Shown one piece after another: positions 38,478 through 49,307 of a stretch of DNA of 64,000 bases. This DNA comes from Hyperoplus lanceolatus (Eukaryota > Chordata > Actinopteri > Uranoscopiformes > Ammodytidae). Each line of letters opens with the position of its first letter. Position 1 is the first letter of the stretch. The stretch lies in NCBI GenBank assembly GCA_026929865.2, contig CM049398.1, positions 23,107,501-23,171,500 of the forward strand, given 5' to 3'. Position numbers and translations under genes: made by a program. Under the pieces are notes generated by a model that made no database searches, had not been told where the DNA came from, and saw only the letters and a program-made list of their open reading frames with translations.

Positions 38478-39936
38478 TAGGGGAGAGTGGGGTGAGTTGT
38501 GCCAGTGGGGAAGTTGTGCCACCCCTTGTTTCTAGAAAACCATAGAAGAAATTGGAAATGTGACCACATATTTAAGAAGAGCCATCCATTTGACTTATCC
38601 TGTAAAGAAGGGAGAAACATGGAATAAGATATAAGCACATTTAAGCTCAAAAACCTTTTTTTTGCCTTTCAAAAATGTCCAATGATCAAGGTTTTTTGAT
38701 TATTGTGTCTGAACAATGATAAACACGTTCGAAAACATTTGACACATGTTTTAGTGCTTTAGTATGCTACACTTTGTGTCTATAGTTAGCACGATGTCAG
38801 CCCTAAACTGCTGCATCATGCTTATTATCCAAAATTCTTAGGTTGGGATGATTTGTGAAATAACAATAACCAAAATAAAAGACAGAAAGCCCAGACATCC
38901 ACACAGGGGCGTAGAACCAAATTCTGGGCCCCTATACAAAAAGTCCTGATGGGCCCCCTGAAAGGCGGTCTTACAATACACATGGCTCTCTGAGCCAGAT
39001 AACTCCACAATACATTTATTTGAGGAATGACCAAATCATTACTTTTACCGGTGTTTCTGCCAGAAAATGTCTTAGTCAAGGTGGTCACTGGCCACGGTCA
39101 CAGGAGGCGCGGCAAAAATGTTGGGGGTATTTTGCTCAAAGATGCCAATGCGCACTTTAGAAATAAACAACTGTTTATTTGAATACAAAAATACAACAGA
39201 CACTGACCTTATAGTTGTGCAATTTTGTTTGCTATGTGCAGGTAAAATTTTACGGACAGTACAAAACACAATTAAAGAAAACTTCTACTGCTTTGGTGCA
39301 ATGCTATGCAGACACACTAAATACAAATAATAGACCATACACTTGTGTATGCACAACAAGTGCAAATTCAACTTTTTAAAGTTCCTTTATGGATGGGGGG
39401 CTGTGATTATTGTGGACAATAGGCCTACTGTGATATGATAGCCTATAATTCATTAATGGTTATTTTGAGCCTACTTGCTTGATTTATTTTTAAATACAAA
39501 GGTTATTGGTCGTTTTGGAACATGTCTTTCCCAATTTAAAACATAAAAATAAAGAAGCATTGAAAATTCAGAAAATAAATCTTCTTGGCCTACACTAGCA
39601 TGCTGTTATACAAATAACTCAATAGTTGAAATAATACATACAATGTGTTTTCCCCTTAAAATGTCTAAATGCATTTCAAAGACAGTAACAGTGTGGCACT
39701 TCTTTAAACTTACTGAAACTTGCAGGGGCCATCACTCTCATGTATTTATCAGACTTTTCTCTGCGCTTTCTGAGCTGATAGATAGGTTGTGTTGCCACAG
39801 TGATGTGGAGTCTTAAACTGTTCTAGCTTTGCCAGCACTTATATCTGTACAGCTAAATTTCCCCATAGAAACATCGCTGCGTTTATTTTCGCCACAAGTT
39901 CAATTCAATGTCGGCTTGCTCCTGCTTACTCTCCCG

Positions 39937-40837
39937 CAGAGCCGGCCCAAGCCTTCAGGGGGCCCTAAGCGAAATATGATTAGGGGGCCCCTCTCCAATG
40001 TTAGCGCTGCTGAAACTATAGATCTTTCTTAAATATCATTCACACACCCAGTGTTTTCCGCTAGTGCCTCCACTGTGCGGCTGTGCGAAAATATTAGACA
40101 GCCGAGATTCAGACCCTCTTAGGGGGTCCGGGGGTATGCCCCCCCGGGAGATTTTTTGTAACCTTTTTAAAGTGAAATGCATGAATCTGGTGCACTTTGA
40201 GAGGAAAATTAAGAGGCTAAATCTGAGAAATCTTGTGTGAACAAATAATTTGGAGACACTGGGTCAGATGAATTAGAAGCTATTGAAGAAGGACACATGG
40301 ATTTTCCATAAAAATATTAATATAAAATAAAATATTATGGTTCGGGCTTGGAGCTCTTTTTCTTTTACGGGACATATTTCTCCATAATATAGTGAATGCA
40401 TTTAAATGCAGTGTGAGGGACGAAGCAGAAGAACTCTGTTATCCAGCTACTGTATCTTTTTTTCCACAGACAAGGCTGACATAGGCTATAAACTATACAC
40501 AGTGCATGGGCAACTGAGGGCAGCCCCATTTCCAATTGTTTTTAAATAAACTCAATACACACTGTGCATGGATGTGAACGTGACATGATCAGATAATTTC
40601 GGATTTCCTCCGAGATGAACTAATTACATTTTTAGGCTATTAATTATCTAGACCAAAACATTTTATTCCTTTTTTTGGATGATAACTCACATTTGCATAG
40701 TATGATGTTAATATCAAACACACAAACTAAAAAAAAAAAAAAAAAATTTTTTTTTTTTTTTTTTTTTTAGGGGGCCCCCCAGGCAGTCGGGGGCCCTAAG
40801 CGGCCGCTTAGTTCGCTTATGCCTCGGGCCGGCTCTG
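39937..40837. mobile_element. hAT element nested inside the hAT
   Basis: Ends CAGAGCCGGCCCAAG and, reverse-complemented, CAGAGCCGGCCCGAG. CTCTCCCG is duplicated exactly at 39929-39936 and 40838-40845. The 901-bp unit is non-coding. It carries an A18-T22 palindrome (40729-40768), GGGGGCCCCCC, a module shared with 17767-18753 (near 40095-40215) and a module shared with the centre of the foldback MITE at 50874 (40465-40655). Confidence 0.9.
40729..40768. repeat. A18-T22 homopolymer palindrome
   Basis: Eighteen A are followed directly by twenty-two T, a self-complementary block next to GGGGGCCCCCC in the nested hAT. Confidence 0.9.
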
Positions 40838-41082
40838 CTCTCCCGCACACATGCCTAAGGCATGGCCCCTGATCTCCTTGCAAGGGTCAGGGGCCTATCA
40901 TGAGCCAGTCAATTATTTCTTTTTTTGAAATGGCATTGTTCAGGGCCTTCGAAGATCGGGGCCCCACATTCAGCTTAAAAAAAAAAAAAAAAAAAAATTT
41001 TTTTCTGATGGGCCCCCCTCTGCCTTGGGCCCCCCCGTGACTGTCACACTATCCCCCGCAGTCCGTCAGCCCTGCATCCACA

Positions 41083-41202
41083 TATAAACAAAGATAGTAG
41101 TGCAGAAGTAAGATAGTTAATGGGGAGGAAAAACCAGGGTGTAGAGATGGGTTTTGAGCCTTGATTTAAAGGCAGAAATGGAGGGGGAATCACATATGCC
41201 AG
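41083..41202 (-). pseudogene. LINE ORF C-terminus captured in copy A
   Basis: On the minus strand the sequence reads CDSPSISAFKSRLKTHLYTLVFPP, shown here with its Ser/Phe and Lys/Thr/His/Leu pattern typical of a non-LTR retrotransposon C-terminus. It continues past the Harbinger insertion at 42410-42460 (YFALAAP-like, LPPD). The same segment lies in copies B and C. The long frame 41117-41428 joins it to Harbinger sequence only by accident. Confidence 0.7.
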
Positions 41203-42409
41203 AGGCCTGTTTCAGGTAGCTTGTTTTACATACTCTGAGTTTAATCCTGCGCTCTGAGTTGGTCAACTCAGAGAACAGTGGATCAGCGTTGGATAAATCA
41301 ACTCTGAGCGTGTTCACTCTGGGTTGATCGCGTGCATAAAAGCCATCGTCAATGGATCGCTGAAAACATGACTCACCATGGAAACAGAAGAAACAAATGC
41401 TTGATCCTCTCACTTCTCCACTTCTCAAAAAAGAAAAAAGAAATCTCCGCTCCTCCCACTAGAGTTAGAAATATTAACGAATGAGCTTATGGTATGGAGA
41501 AGAATTAACGGGTATATTGTCTCATAACTCTGATCTAATCTCCTCGGCAATTCAGAAAAAAACAGAGCAAACAATTTGTTGTCAAGAGAATAATTTTGCT
41601 GCCGTATGAGAAGCCACAGTCTATTTTAAAAAGTTACGCATATCAGCAGTAAAGTATAAAGCTGGCGCGGCACAGCATTACTGACAGTGTTTTATATTCA
41701 CTGTATAATATGTTGGCAAGCTATAGCCTAATACTGTGCAGTAAACAGACACATTAGGTGACAGTTTCCATTGAAGAGCCTGTTTGATTTATTACCAGAT
41801 CCATTTTCCTCAAGTGATCACAGTTTAAATTATTATATAATTTTTATATTCATATTAGGGTATTTAATGAGGCTCGTCTGTGACTTTAGGATCGCACAAG
41901 TGAACAGTAACGATCGCGTGCAGCCGCAGCGTTACATGAATCCACCTGACATAAATCTGTTCAGTGGCACAGACGTTAAAAAGCATACAATACAAATGGT
42001 TTATTAATCGGAATGTAGAGCATGTCACGATGTGTAAAGTGGCCGCCTATATGAACGGCTGAGAACAAGGCTACTGATCAGATAAATGATCAGTCAAAAG
42101 TAAGATCATCAGGAAATGATAAAAACATCCCGATGGAGATTTCTATGGAGTGATTTTGCTTCAAACTGTACAGGGACGCGTGTGATAGTGACACTCTTTC
42201 TTCATCGGAGCTGCAGCGTAAAGCGAGAACAAACTCAGGGTAGGTCTAACCACCTCCCGTGCAGGTTAGACCCATGGCGTATGTTGCCGCAGTAACTGAC
42301 TCTCGGTTGCGCTGAACCTGCTACCTGAAACGGAAAAACCCAGAGTTTCCACTAACTCATAGCGAACAAACTCTGGGTTGCCTCAAAACCAGCTACCTGA
42401 AACAGGCCT
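41203..42409. mobile_element. Harbinger-like DNA element with 3-bp duplication
   Basis: Ends AGGCCTGTTTCAGGTAGC and its exact inverse GCTACCTGAAACAGGCCT. CAG flanks it on both sides (41200-41202, 42410-42412). Copy B shows the empty site at about 50385 (TTGTCAGGTGGCAGG). Subterminal words around ACTCTGAGTT (left) and AACTCTGGGTT (right) are inverted copies. A 78-codon plus-strand frame at 41771-42007 was not recognised. 3-bp duplications and GGCCTGTTTCA-type ends fit PIF/Harbinger. Confidence 0.82.
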
Positions 42410-42480
42410 CAGGTGGCAGTTGGTTCTACAAGGGCGGAGCAGCTAGTGCAAAGTACATTTTTGAGAGTTGTGCCATTGGC

Positions 42481-42690
42481 ATGGCTGTATATGCTGGTCA
42501 CCAAAAGAAAGTAATTGTCTACAGTAGCTCAGAAGAGACTGACATCTCCATTCCACTTAACGAAACCACTGATGAGAGTTAAGATGGCCAGAAAGATGAT
42601 AATGGTGACTTTGTCATTGTGAGCTTTGCAGGTAAAACCATTAGATCTGCTAGGCCTTGTGTAAGAAAATTGTCCTTCAATCTTTGTAAA
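42481..42690 (+). pseudogene. Transposase C-terminal remnant, copy A
   Basis: The frame reads YAGHQKKVIVYSSSEETD, SIPLNETTDES, then TAA in frame, then DGQKDDNGDFVIVSFAGK. The acidic/Ser stretch followed by G-D-F-V-I-V-x-F-A-G-K resembles the C-terminal tail of fish pogo/Jerky-like transposases. An AATAAA follows near 42712. Copies B and C lack the stop. Confidence 0.6.
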
Positions 42691-43043
42691 ATATTTACTT
42701 TATTTACTTTAAATAAACCTTAAATAAGTGATTGTCTAATGGATTTGTCTTGCATTACAGTTTATGAGATATATATACAGTATCAATGGCACAATTTAAC
42801 CCATGGTATTCTCTCCAACGGCACAACTTTCACCACACCGGGGGCAAGTTGTGCCACAAGACAACTTTTATTCCGAAAGCTATATTTCTTAAACAGTTTA
42901 TTTCATATCCAAAGTTCTTGTTGCCGGGGATGCACAACACCCTGATATATATGTACATATTTGAGTTGGAGACTTTACTGTCAAGGCCTCACTTTAAAGT
43001 CACTTTGAGTAAAAAGTGGCACATCTAACCCCGCTCTCCCCTA

Positions 43044-43499
43044 CATATTTTTGTCTCTTATTAATGATGAAGTGTAAATTGGAGCTGTGGTAAAATAAAA
43101 TATGACATCATTTTAAGAAATGTACACAATCAATTCAAGTCAATCAGTGACGTTGGGGATTTTTTTTATTCTGCTCTTGTCATCTTTGTACAAAGACACA
43201 TACAGATCTGTAAAATAAATGCAATTTATGACAATTTTAGCTCTGATGATCTGATTTATATGCAAGGCACGCACACAAATCAAACTCGCACATAATGTTT
43301 AGAAGAACAATCTGTTCTGTGCTGAAGCATTATTGACCCTTCTCCGCTCACACTAGTAAGCTCTCTAGCGAGACCTCCGTTTACATTGGGATTTGGACTA
43401 TAGCAAAGAGCCTGATCGATCAATTCGCTAAATCGTTTTCCACTTTAAGTTGGAACTCTGTGACTAATGGCTGAGTGAATATTGTGATAAAACAGTGGC
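43044..43499. other. No gene recognised
   Basis: A short unique stretch between pogo-type copy A and the LINE at 43.5 kb. Confidence 0.5.
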
Positions 43500-44610
43500 G
43501 GTTCACTGCTTCACCAAGAGAAGTGGTGCAAACAGCGATCCAGATCCAGACGTGACAGTAGAAGGGAGAAGACTCTCAGTGGTCCAATAAATCAAGTACC
43601 TTGGAATAATGATAGATTCTAAGCTCACTTTCAAAACACAAGTTAAAAAAGTCATAAACAAAATCAAATTCAACTTATCAAATTTCAGACACATCAGGAA
43701 TAATTTAACTACAGAAGCCTCAGGGTTGTACCTTCATGCTATGATTTTCTCACATATTAATTACTGTCTTACCAGCTGGTCACAGGCAGGATGGACCACA
43801 TTAAGCTCAGTTGAAACACGTTTTTAACAGGCCTTGAAAACGCTAGATAAAAAATCAAATTCATATCACCATTGTAAAATCTTGATAAAATATGATTTGT
43901 TAAACTGGGAAAACATCATTAAGTTGGCACACATTCTACTAGTATATAAAATATTTCATGGTATGGCTCCCCCTCCGCTAAAGGAATTTGTTAAACAAAA
44001 TATAAACTCTTCCACCAGAGCATCAACAAGAGGGGATTGTAAAATACCATATAGAAAAAGTTATTTTGGGCAGTCAGCCTTTTCCTATCGAGCAGCACAT
44101 ACTTGGAATACCATAGCCACAGAACTAAGGAACATTACATCACTCAAATCCCTCTCAAAATCTATAAAAAACTGGTTACTGACAAATCAAATATGCATCC
44201 ATAATCATCTGGGATAGTGTGTTTGTCTTTGTGTTTACTAGTTGTGTTTGTGTCTGAGTTTTGTGCTCCTTGTCTGTATACCTTTGTTTGTGCTTATGTG
44301 TTTTGTCTGCATTCATGCCACTTGTATGCTCCTTGTCTGTGCTTTTTGTCTTTCTTTAAATAATCGTGCTATATGTTCATGCACTTTTATCTGTTTCTGT
44401 ATGCTTCATGTTTTTCACACATCGCCAACCTGTTATGGCCTGGAGAAATCATTGTGTCATTTTGTTTGTCTGTGCTTGTCATTTTGTTTTTGTGCTCATG
44501 TGTTGTATTTTTCTTCTTTTAATGTTTCTTTTTTTCTTTCTACCTGCCAGGGAGTACAGGTGAAAATGAGCCTGCATGGCTAAATCTGGCACATTTACAT
44601 GTTGAACTTT
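43500..44610 (+). mobile_element. L2/CR1-type LINE, 5'-truncated (copy 2)
   Basis: It begins within the reverse transcriptase and runs to the 3' UTR. The UTR is a TTTGTCTGTGCTT-like low-complexity stretch followed by CTGCCAGGGAGTACAGGTG, GCATGGCTAAATCTGGCACAT, the same block as in the 3' UTR of copy 1 (11040-11110, inverted). 5' truncation is the normal outcome of target-primed reverse transcription. No clear target duplication was found. Confidence 0.8.
43592..44217 (+). pseudogene. LINE reverse transcriptase C-terminal part
   Basis: The frame starts IKYLGIMIDSKLTFKTQ, the block after the catalytic palm in LINE reverse transcriptases, followed by LHAMIFSHINYCLTSW. One in-frame TAA follows (about 43825), then ALKTLDKKSNSYHHC, KIFHGMAPPPLKEFV and SYFGQSAFSYRAAHTWN up to the natural end. 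The YADD-type motif lies upstream of the truncation and is absent. Residues line up with the C-terminal blocks of copy 1. Non-functional. Confidence 0.85.
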
Positions 44611-44694
44611 GGTGCTCATGTCTATTAATGTGCGCTGTCCCAGCATTTTCATTATTAAGTGAAAGTCCGCTTTACAAAATGCATACTTTGGGAA

Positions 44695-44720
44695 CACACA
44701 CACACACACACACACACACA
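44695..44720. repeat. (CA)13 microsatellite
   Basis: An uninterrupted short tract. Confidence 0.9.
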
Positions 44721-45559
44721 TTGTGAAATATTCATGTGATTCATTTGTGAGGACCTGCAACCTGTCAGAGAAAACGGAAGGGTTAAGAATGTCCTCAAGG
44801 CAAGATGTCATCAGGGGTTAGAAACGTTGTTCTCCCTGAAACATCTTTTCTGTTGTGATTTTAGCGTGATTGTGATTATTTTTTTAGCATGTCATTCTGT
44901 TTGTTTTTACTGTAAACGTCTTTCTTGCACTCAAGTATTTTTCTTGCACTATTATGTTTAGGAGACTGGCAGCCTCAGAGGCTCATTTCACCAGTCATAA
45001 TGAGTCAACATGAAATGTGGCTGCAACTACAACACATTATCACCACCCCTTACTCGGTAGGTAAGGGCATTTCAGCTGTCTCCTGAATAACAGACATAAC
45101 TACAGGGTTTTTATTTGGGCTACATTGGGATACAGGAGTGTCAATCTGTGATTCGTAGCTGTCTAATTTTGCCCATGAATCACGGGCGTCAGACGGCCAT
45201 TTGTTGATCTGTCTGAGTCGCCTGTATGCCGAGGACCCTGTCCAACTGATGGCCTAATTCACTGTAAATACAGTCCCTCCCCAGCCTCCCTGCTGTTGCC
45301 AAAGACAGCTGTTCATCGGGCAGACTTGGCCTCTTGCCACTCCCTGCTGAGCTTTTGAAAATACTGTAAACTACTATTTCTCCTGTGGTTGAAATCATTA
45401 AAGGAGGATTATCAACATCAGTATTATTTCTGCATTAATTGTATTGCGGTCAAATGGGTTACATTGTTTGGCACATTAAACTACAATTGCAAGAACAAGA
45501 TGGACAAATAAATAAGCACATGTCATATTTATATATTTTTTTCTTTTTGTTGTTTATCA
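44721..45559. other. No gene recognised
   Basis: Unique sequence. 45160-45420 is repeat-free and compact and might be conserved non-coding DNA, but there is no direct support. Confidence 0.45.
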
Positions 45560-45805
45560 CTGTAATTGTACGAAACCAAAGAACACCAGTCATTTTAAAT
45601 ACAAAAGATTGAGAACCAAAGAAAACATAAATACATTAAGGAATAAATTACTGAAACAGAATTGGAGGGTAATGAGGTAGAAGATACTGACAAAGCATAT
45701 AATGGATTTCTTAACGTTTTTAAATCACTTTATGACAAACACTGTCCTGTGAAATAATACAATGATGGACATAAATAGACAACTAGTCCGTGGATCAATA
45801 AGGGT

Positions 45806-46303
45806 TTGAAAAATGCCTGCAAAAAGAAAAATACACTGTATAGAAAACGTATGAAAAATCCAACTGCAGAAGCGGAAAATAAGTATAAAAAGTATAGAAA
45901 TAAATTAACCAATATAATAAGGATATGTAAGAAAGAATACTATAATAAAATACTAGAGAATGACAAAAACAACATGAAAGGTTTATGGAATGTGCAAAAT
46001 AGTATTATTAGAAATGGATCAAAAAATACAGGTTACCCTGAGTATTTTATGGAGAAAGAAAAGACAATAGATAATATGGATGATGTGGTTGATGGTTTTA
46101 ACAGACTCTTCGTAAATGTGGGACCAAATTTGGCAGAAAAAAATTATGACCCAGGATCTGGGAGATCTGATGACAATAATTATGATTTAATAGACATTAA
46201 TCCAAAATCAATGTTTCTAAAAGCAGTGGAAGAGAGTGAAATTATAGAGATTGTTCATAATTGTAAAAACAAGACTTCCACCGACATAATGACATTGACA
46301 TGA
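45806..46303 (+). pseudogene. LINE reverse transcriptase, N-terminal part
   Basis: The frame contains GLKNACKKKNTLYRKRM, the pre-fingers block of this LINE type (preceded by SPWINK in the same frame), then EYYNKIL, FNRLFVNVGPNLAEKN and IIEIVHNCKNKTSTDI. The beginning of the domain upstream of 45806 continues with frame changes (TDKAYNGFLNVFKSLYDKHCP, about 45680-45760). It ends at a stop near 46303, and the gene continues in another frame. There is no functional start: this is internal to the original ORF. Confidence 0.8.
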
Positions 46304-46315
46304 GAATAGTTAAAC

Positions 46316-46649
46316 ATGTCATTGAAGGAATTGCAAAACCACCTACGCACATCTGTAACTTATCATTTCAAACTGGTAAATTCCCAAAAAAAATTAAAAT
46401 TGCAAAAGTCTTACCGCTGTAAAAAACTGGAGACAAACACCACTTCACAAACTACAGGCCTGTTTCACTGCTTCCTCAATTTTCTAATTTTTTTGAAAAA
46501 CTCTTTGCTGCCAGATTTAACAAATTCATCAATACGCACAATTTACTAACTGACAGCCAATACGGCTTCAGACCCAACCGATCCACTTCATTAGCAGTCA
46601 TTGAGCTAATTGAAAAGATAACAAATTCCCTGGACCAAAAGAATTACGC
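46316..46649 (+). pseudogene. LINE reverse transcriptase, fingers segment
   Basis: With frame changes the sequence gives TGKFPKKIKIAKVLPL, then NYRPVSLLPQFSNFFEKL and DSQYGFRPNRSTSLAVIEL, the conserved fingers blocks of non-LTR reverse transcriptases. It is cut off at DQKNYA by the hAT-like insertion. Confidence 0.8.
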
Positions 46650-47543
46650 GCCCCACACACATCCTACCTCTACTGCGCGTCTACCTCGCGTCTGCGTCTG
46701 ACTTTTTGAGGCACGTCTGCAGCGACACTCCCCTTCACCTCAGGAGGCTCGCCTATTTTTTTTCTGAGAGCAGCGCGTCTCTCTCGCGTCTCTGTGCTTT
46801 AACTGATAGAGAAATACTCTGCTGACAGTCATACCAGCAGCATTCACTCTAGTTACACGTTTACCCGGTGTGTTTATTTCAAAATAAAACATCCATCAGT
46901 CGTATACGCGAATAATCCCTTTATTTCACGATTTAATTGTGCAATCAAAATCCGAGGGATTTAAAACCTAATTTTCAATTAGTTCTGGCATTTCATTTTT
47001 GGATAAATGACACATATAGAGATCCAATATAGTGAAGAAATAAAAAAGATCATGATGAGCGCAACAGTTTTCCGTTGCTCTATCTGTGTCTACGGCCTTC
47101 TTCTTCCCTGACCACACCCCCCTCTCTCTCTCTCCCGTATAAATCAGTAAAGTGATTTTTGAAATACTCTGCTGAGAGTCATATTAACTTCATACTGGCA
47201 GCTTTCGCTGTAGTTTCACCATTTCCTGGTGTGTCCCCTTCAAAATAAAACTTCCAACAAGCGAAAACATGGCAAAAAAAAGGAAAAAAAATGGCAATGG
47301 GGCGCACGGATTACTGTCCAGACTCAATATAAATCATATGCATCATAGATGACATGAAATAACCTAATTTTTAATGGGAATTATCTATGAAAACTCTATG
47401 TAGAAAGATAGGGCTTTTAGAAGCAGCGCTGCAGCAGCAGCAGCTGCTGAGACGTTGCATGTGTGTCCGAGAAAAGTCCGAGAGAGGCAGCAGTAAGGTA
47501 AGGCGACGCGCTCCAGAGGTAGACGCAGGATGTGTGTGGAGGC
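46650..47543. mobile_element. hAT-like terminal-inverted-repeat element inserted in the LINE
   Basis: The left end is GCCCCACACACATCCT and the right end reverse-complemented is GCCTCCACACACATCCTGCG, both followed by a GCGTCTACCTC word. The flanks AATTACGC and CGTTATGC are similar but not identical, compatible with a decayed 8-bp duplication. The LINE frame resumes directly on the far side (VCIDLKKAF), which fixes the borders well. Inside, a ~100-bp segment occurs twice as a direct repeat (about 46809-46905 and 47160-47263). No coding sequence was found. Confidence 0.7.
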
Positions 47544-47551
47544 CGTTATGC

Positions 47552-47713
47552 AGCCTGTGTTTGTATTGATCTCAAAAAAGCATTTTATACCATAAATCAT
47601 GACAGATTAATCAATAAATTAGAACGGTATGGTATCAGGGGGGTTGTATTAAACTGGCTGAGGAGCTATTTACAGAACAAGCAACAGTTTGTGAAGATGG
47701 GTGAACACTTAAA
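47552..47713 (+). pseudogene. LINE reverse transcriptase, first palm segment
   Basis: The frame reads CIDLKKAFYTINHDRLINKL, then [15 protein letters not shown]. It holds the first catalytic block, where F/Y-x-D-x-x-K-A-F supplies an aspartate (here I-D-L-K-K-A-F). The usual Phe-Asp after KAF is replaced by Phe-Tyr. It is interrupted after GEHLN by the next insertion. Confidence 0.8.
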
Positions 47714-47769
47714 TTGACTGTGTATTGGACTGCAGATTCTTAAAAAAAAATAAAATGTATGGGTATATG

Positions 47770-47811
<42 letters not shown>

Positions 47812-47813
47812 TG

Positions 47814-47900
<87 letters not shown>

Positions 47901-48047
47901 GTATATATATAGCTATATAAATATAAAAAAATAAGCCTTTGGCTTCTTCCGTCTCCCTTCGGACAACACAAAGTATGATGTATGAATATTTGCAAGAGAA
48001 AATTGTGTATTGTGTGGAATTGTCCGAAAGAATAATAAATAAACATA
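47714..48047 (+). mobile_element. Insertion carrying a retroelement 3' tail and (TA)n
   Basis: It splits the LINE frame between GEHLN and SCLDIACG. It contains a long (TA)n tract, then GGCTTCTTCCGTCTCCC and AATTGTCCGAAAGAATAATAAATAAA, which resemble the 3' UTR and tail of this same LINE type (compare 49525-49700). It is therefore probably the 3' end of a related LINE inserted here. No target duplication is clear. Confidence 0.5.
47766..47911. repeat. (TA)n microsatellite
   Basis: About 145 bp of TA with occasional GTA interruptions. Confidence 0.93.
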
Positions 48048-48049
48048 TG

Positions 48050-49000
48050 TCATCTTGTTTGGACATTGCCTGTGGGGTCTCCCAGGGGTCAGTATTAGAG
48101 CCAATTATTTTTATTCTCTACATTAATGATATATGCAAAACATCAAAGATTTTACAATTTGTGTTATTTGCAGACGACACTAATATATTTTGTACGGGAG
48201 AGGACTTGCAGCAGCTTCTGGAGTTAATTACAACTGAAATTAGCAAATTAAAAAAGTGGTTTGACAATAATAAATTGTCATTAAATCTAAGTAAAACAAA
48301 AATCATGTTGTTTGGAAATTGTAATTTAAATAATGACGTAAATGTTAAGATTGACGGTGTGAATATTGAAAGAGTGTATGTAAATAAATTCCTTGGTGTG
48401 ACAATAGACCATGAGCTCAGCTGGAAACCTCACATAAAACATGTTAAATCTAAACTGTCACAAAGCATCTTAGTCCTGTGTAAAGCAAAGCATATATTGG
48501 ATCAAAAATCATTGCATATTCTTTACTGCTCAATGATCTTACCTTATTTAAATTACTGTGTGGAGGTCTGGGGGACCACTTACAAAAGCTCACTGCTACC
48601 ATTAGTGACAATACAAAAACGAGCCATAAGAATAATCAATAAAGCTGGATATTATGATCACACCAACCTCCTGTTTTTACATTCCCGGATCATAAAGTTC
48701 AAGGACCTGGTTGAATATCAAGTTGCACAAATCATGTTCAAAGCTAGAAATAAACTGCTACCAGGTAACATTCAAAAACTTTTTTTTGACCGAGAGTTGG
48801 GTTACAATTTGAGGGAACAGTTAAACTTTAAGACACTGGCTGTACGCATGACTTTAAAATGTCATTGCATCTCAATTGGGGGTGTGAAACTGTGGAATGG
48901 GATGAGCATGGAGCTAAAGCAATGTCCAAACATGATCCAGTTTAAAAAAAGGTTCAAAGCAATGATTTTCAAAAGGTACAGGGATGAGGGAGAGAAGTAA
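48050..49000 (+). pseudogene. LINE reverse transcriptase, palm to C-terminus
   Basis: An uninterrupted frame of about 315 codons. It holds [20 protein letters not shown], then FVLFADDTNIF with the catalytic Ala-Asp-Asp, then NKLSLNLSKTKIMLF and NKFLGVTIDHELSWKPHI, and a thumb/C-terminal region (LPYLNYCVEVWG, LFLHSRIIKFKDLVEYQ) to a natural stop. This is the best-preserved protein in the window. It lacks a proper start because its N-terminal half lies upstream behind two insertions. It may be only moderately old, given the intact frame. Confidence 0.88.
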
Positions 49001-49037
49001 GAAGGAAATTATAAATACATAAATAAATAATAATAAT

Positions 49038-49116
<79 letters not shown>

Positions 49117-49206
49117 ATATATGTGTGTGTGTTGTATTGATATATATGGATATATATATACTGAGGGAGAGAAGTAAGAAGGAAAATTATAAATACATAA
49201 ATAAAT

Positions 49207-49280
<74 letters not shown>

Positions 49281-49307
49281 TGTATTGATATATATGGATA
49301 TATATAC
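48985..49307. repeat. Tandem duplication of about 150-177 bp including (TA)n
   Basis: Unit 1 (48985-49161) and unit 2 (49162-49307) both start TGAGGGAGAGAAGTAAG, include ATAAATACATAAATAAATAA, a long TA tract and TGTGTTGTATTGATATATATGG. The duplication starts at the LINE's last codons, so the sequence of the ORF end is repeated. Confidence 0.85.

Larger units (their letters stand above)
38904..41074. mobile_element. hAT element inserted in pogo-type copy A
   Basis: Ends CAGGGGCGTAGAACC and, reverse-complemented, CAGGGCTGACGGACT. CATCCACA is duplicated exactly at 38896-38903 and 41075-41082. Copy B has the unoccupied site at about 50253 (AGACATCCACAAATATAAAC), which confirms the boundaries. 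GGGCCCC-rich subterminal blocks occur at both ends. No transposase was seen, so it is non-autonomous. It contains a second hAT at 39937-40837. Confidence 0.88.
38480..43041 (+). mobile_element. Pogo-type composite element, copy A, with three insertions
   Basis: It starts GGGGAGAGTGGGGTGAG and ends CCCGCTCTCCCC, with TA on both sides (38478-38479, 43042-43043). Removing a hAT (38904-41074), its passenger hAT and a Harbinger-like element (41203-42409) leaves about 1.17 kb, close to copies B (49715-51481) and C (61054-62328). It contains part of a LINE 3' end and, on the plus strand, a transposase C-terminal remnant (42481-42690). Relative to B it lacks about 130 bp around 38856, which removed the LINE tail. 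Confidence 0.8.

Noticed and set aside
41117-41428. 103-codon minus-strand frame as a gene
   Set aside because: It is an accidental join of Harbinger-like sequence and the LINE C-terminus across an insertion border.
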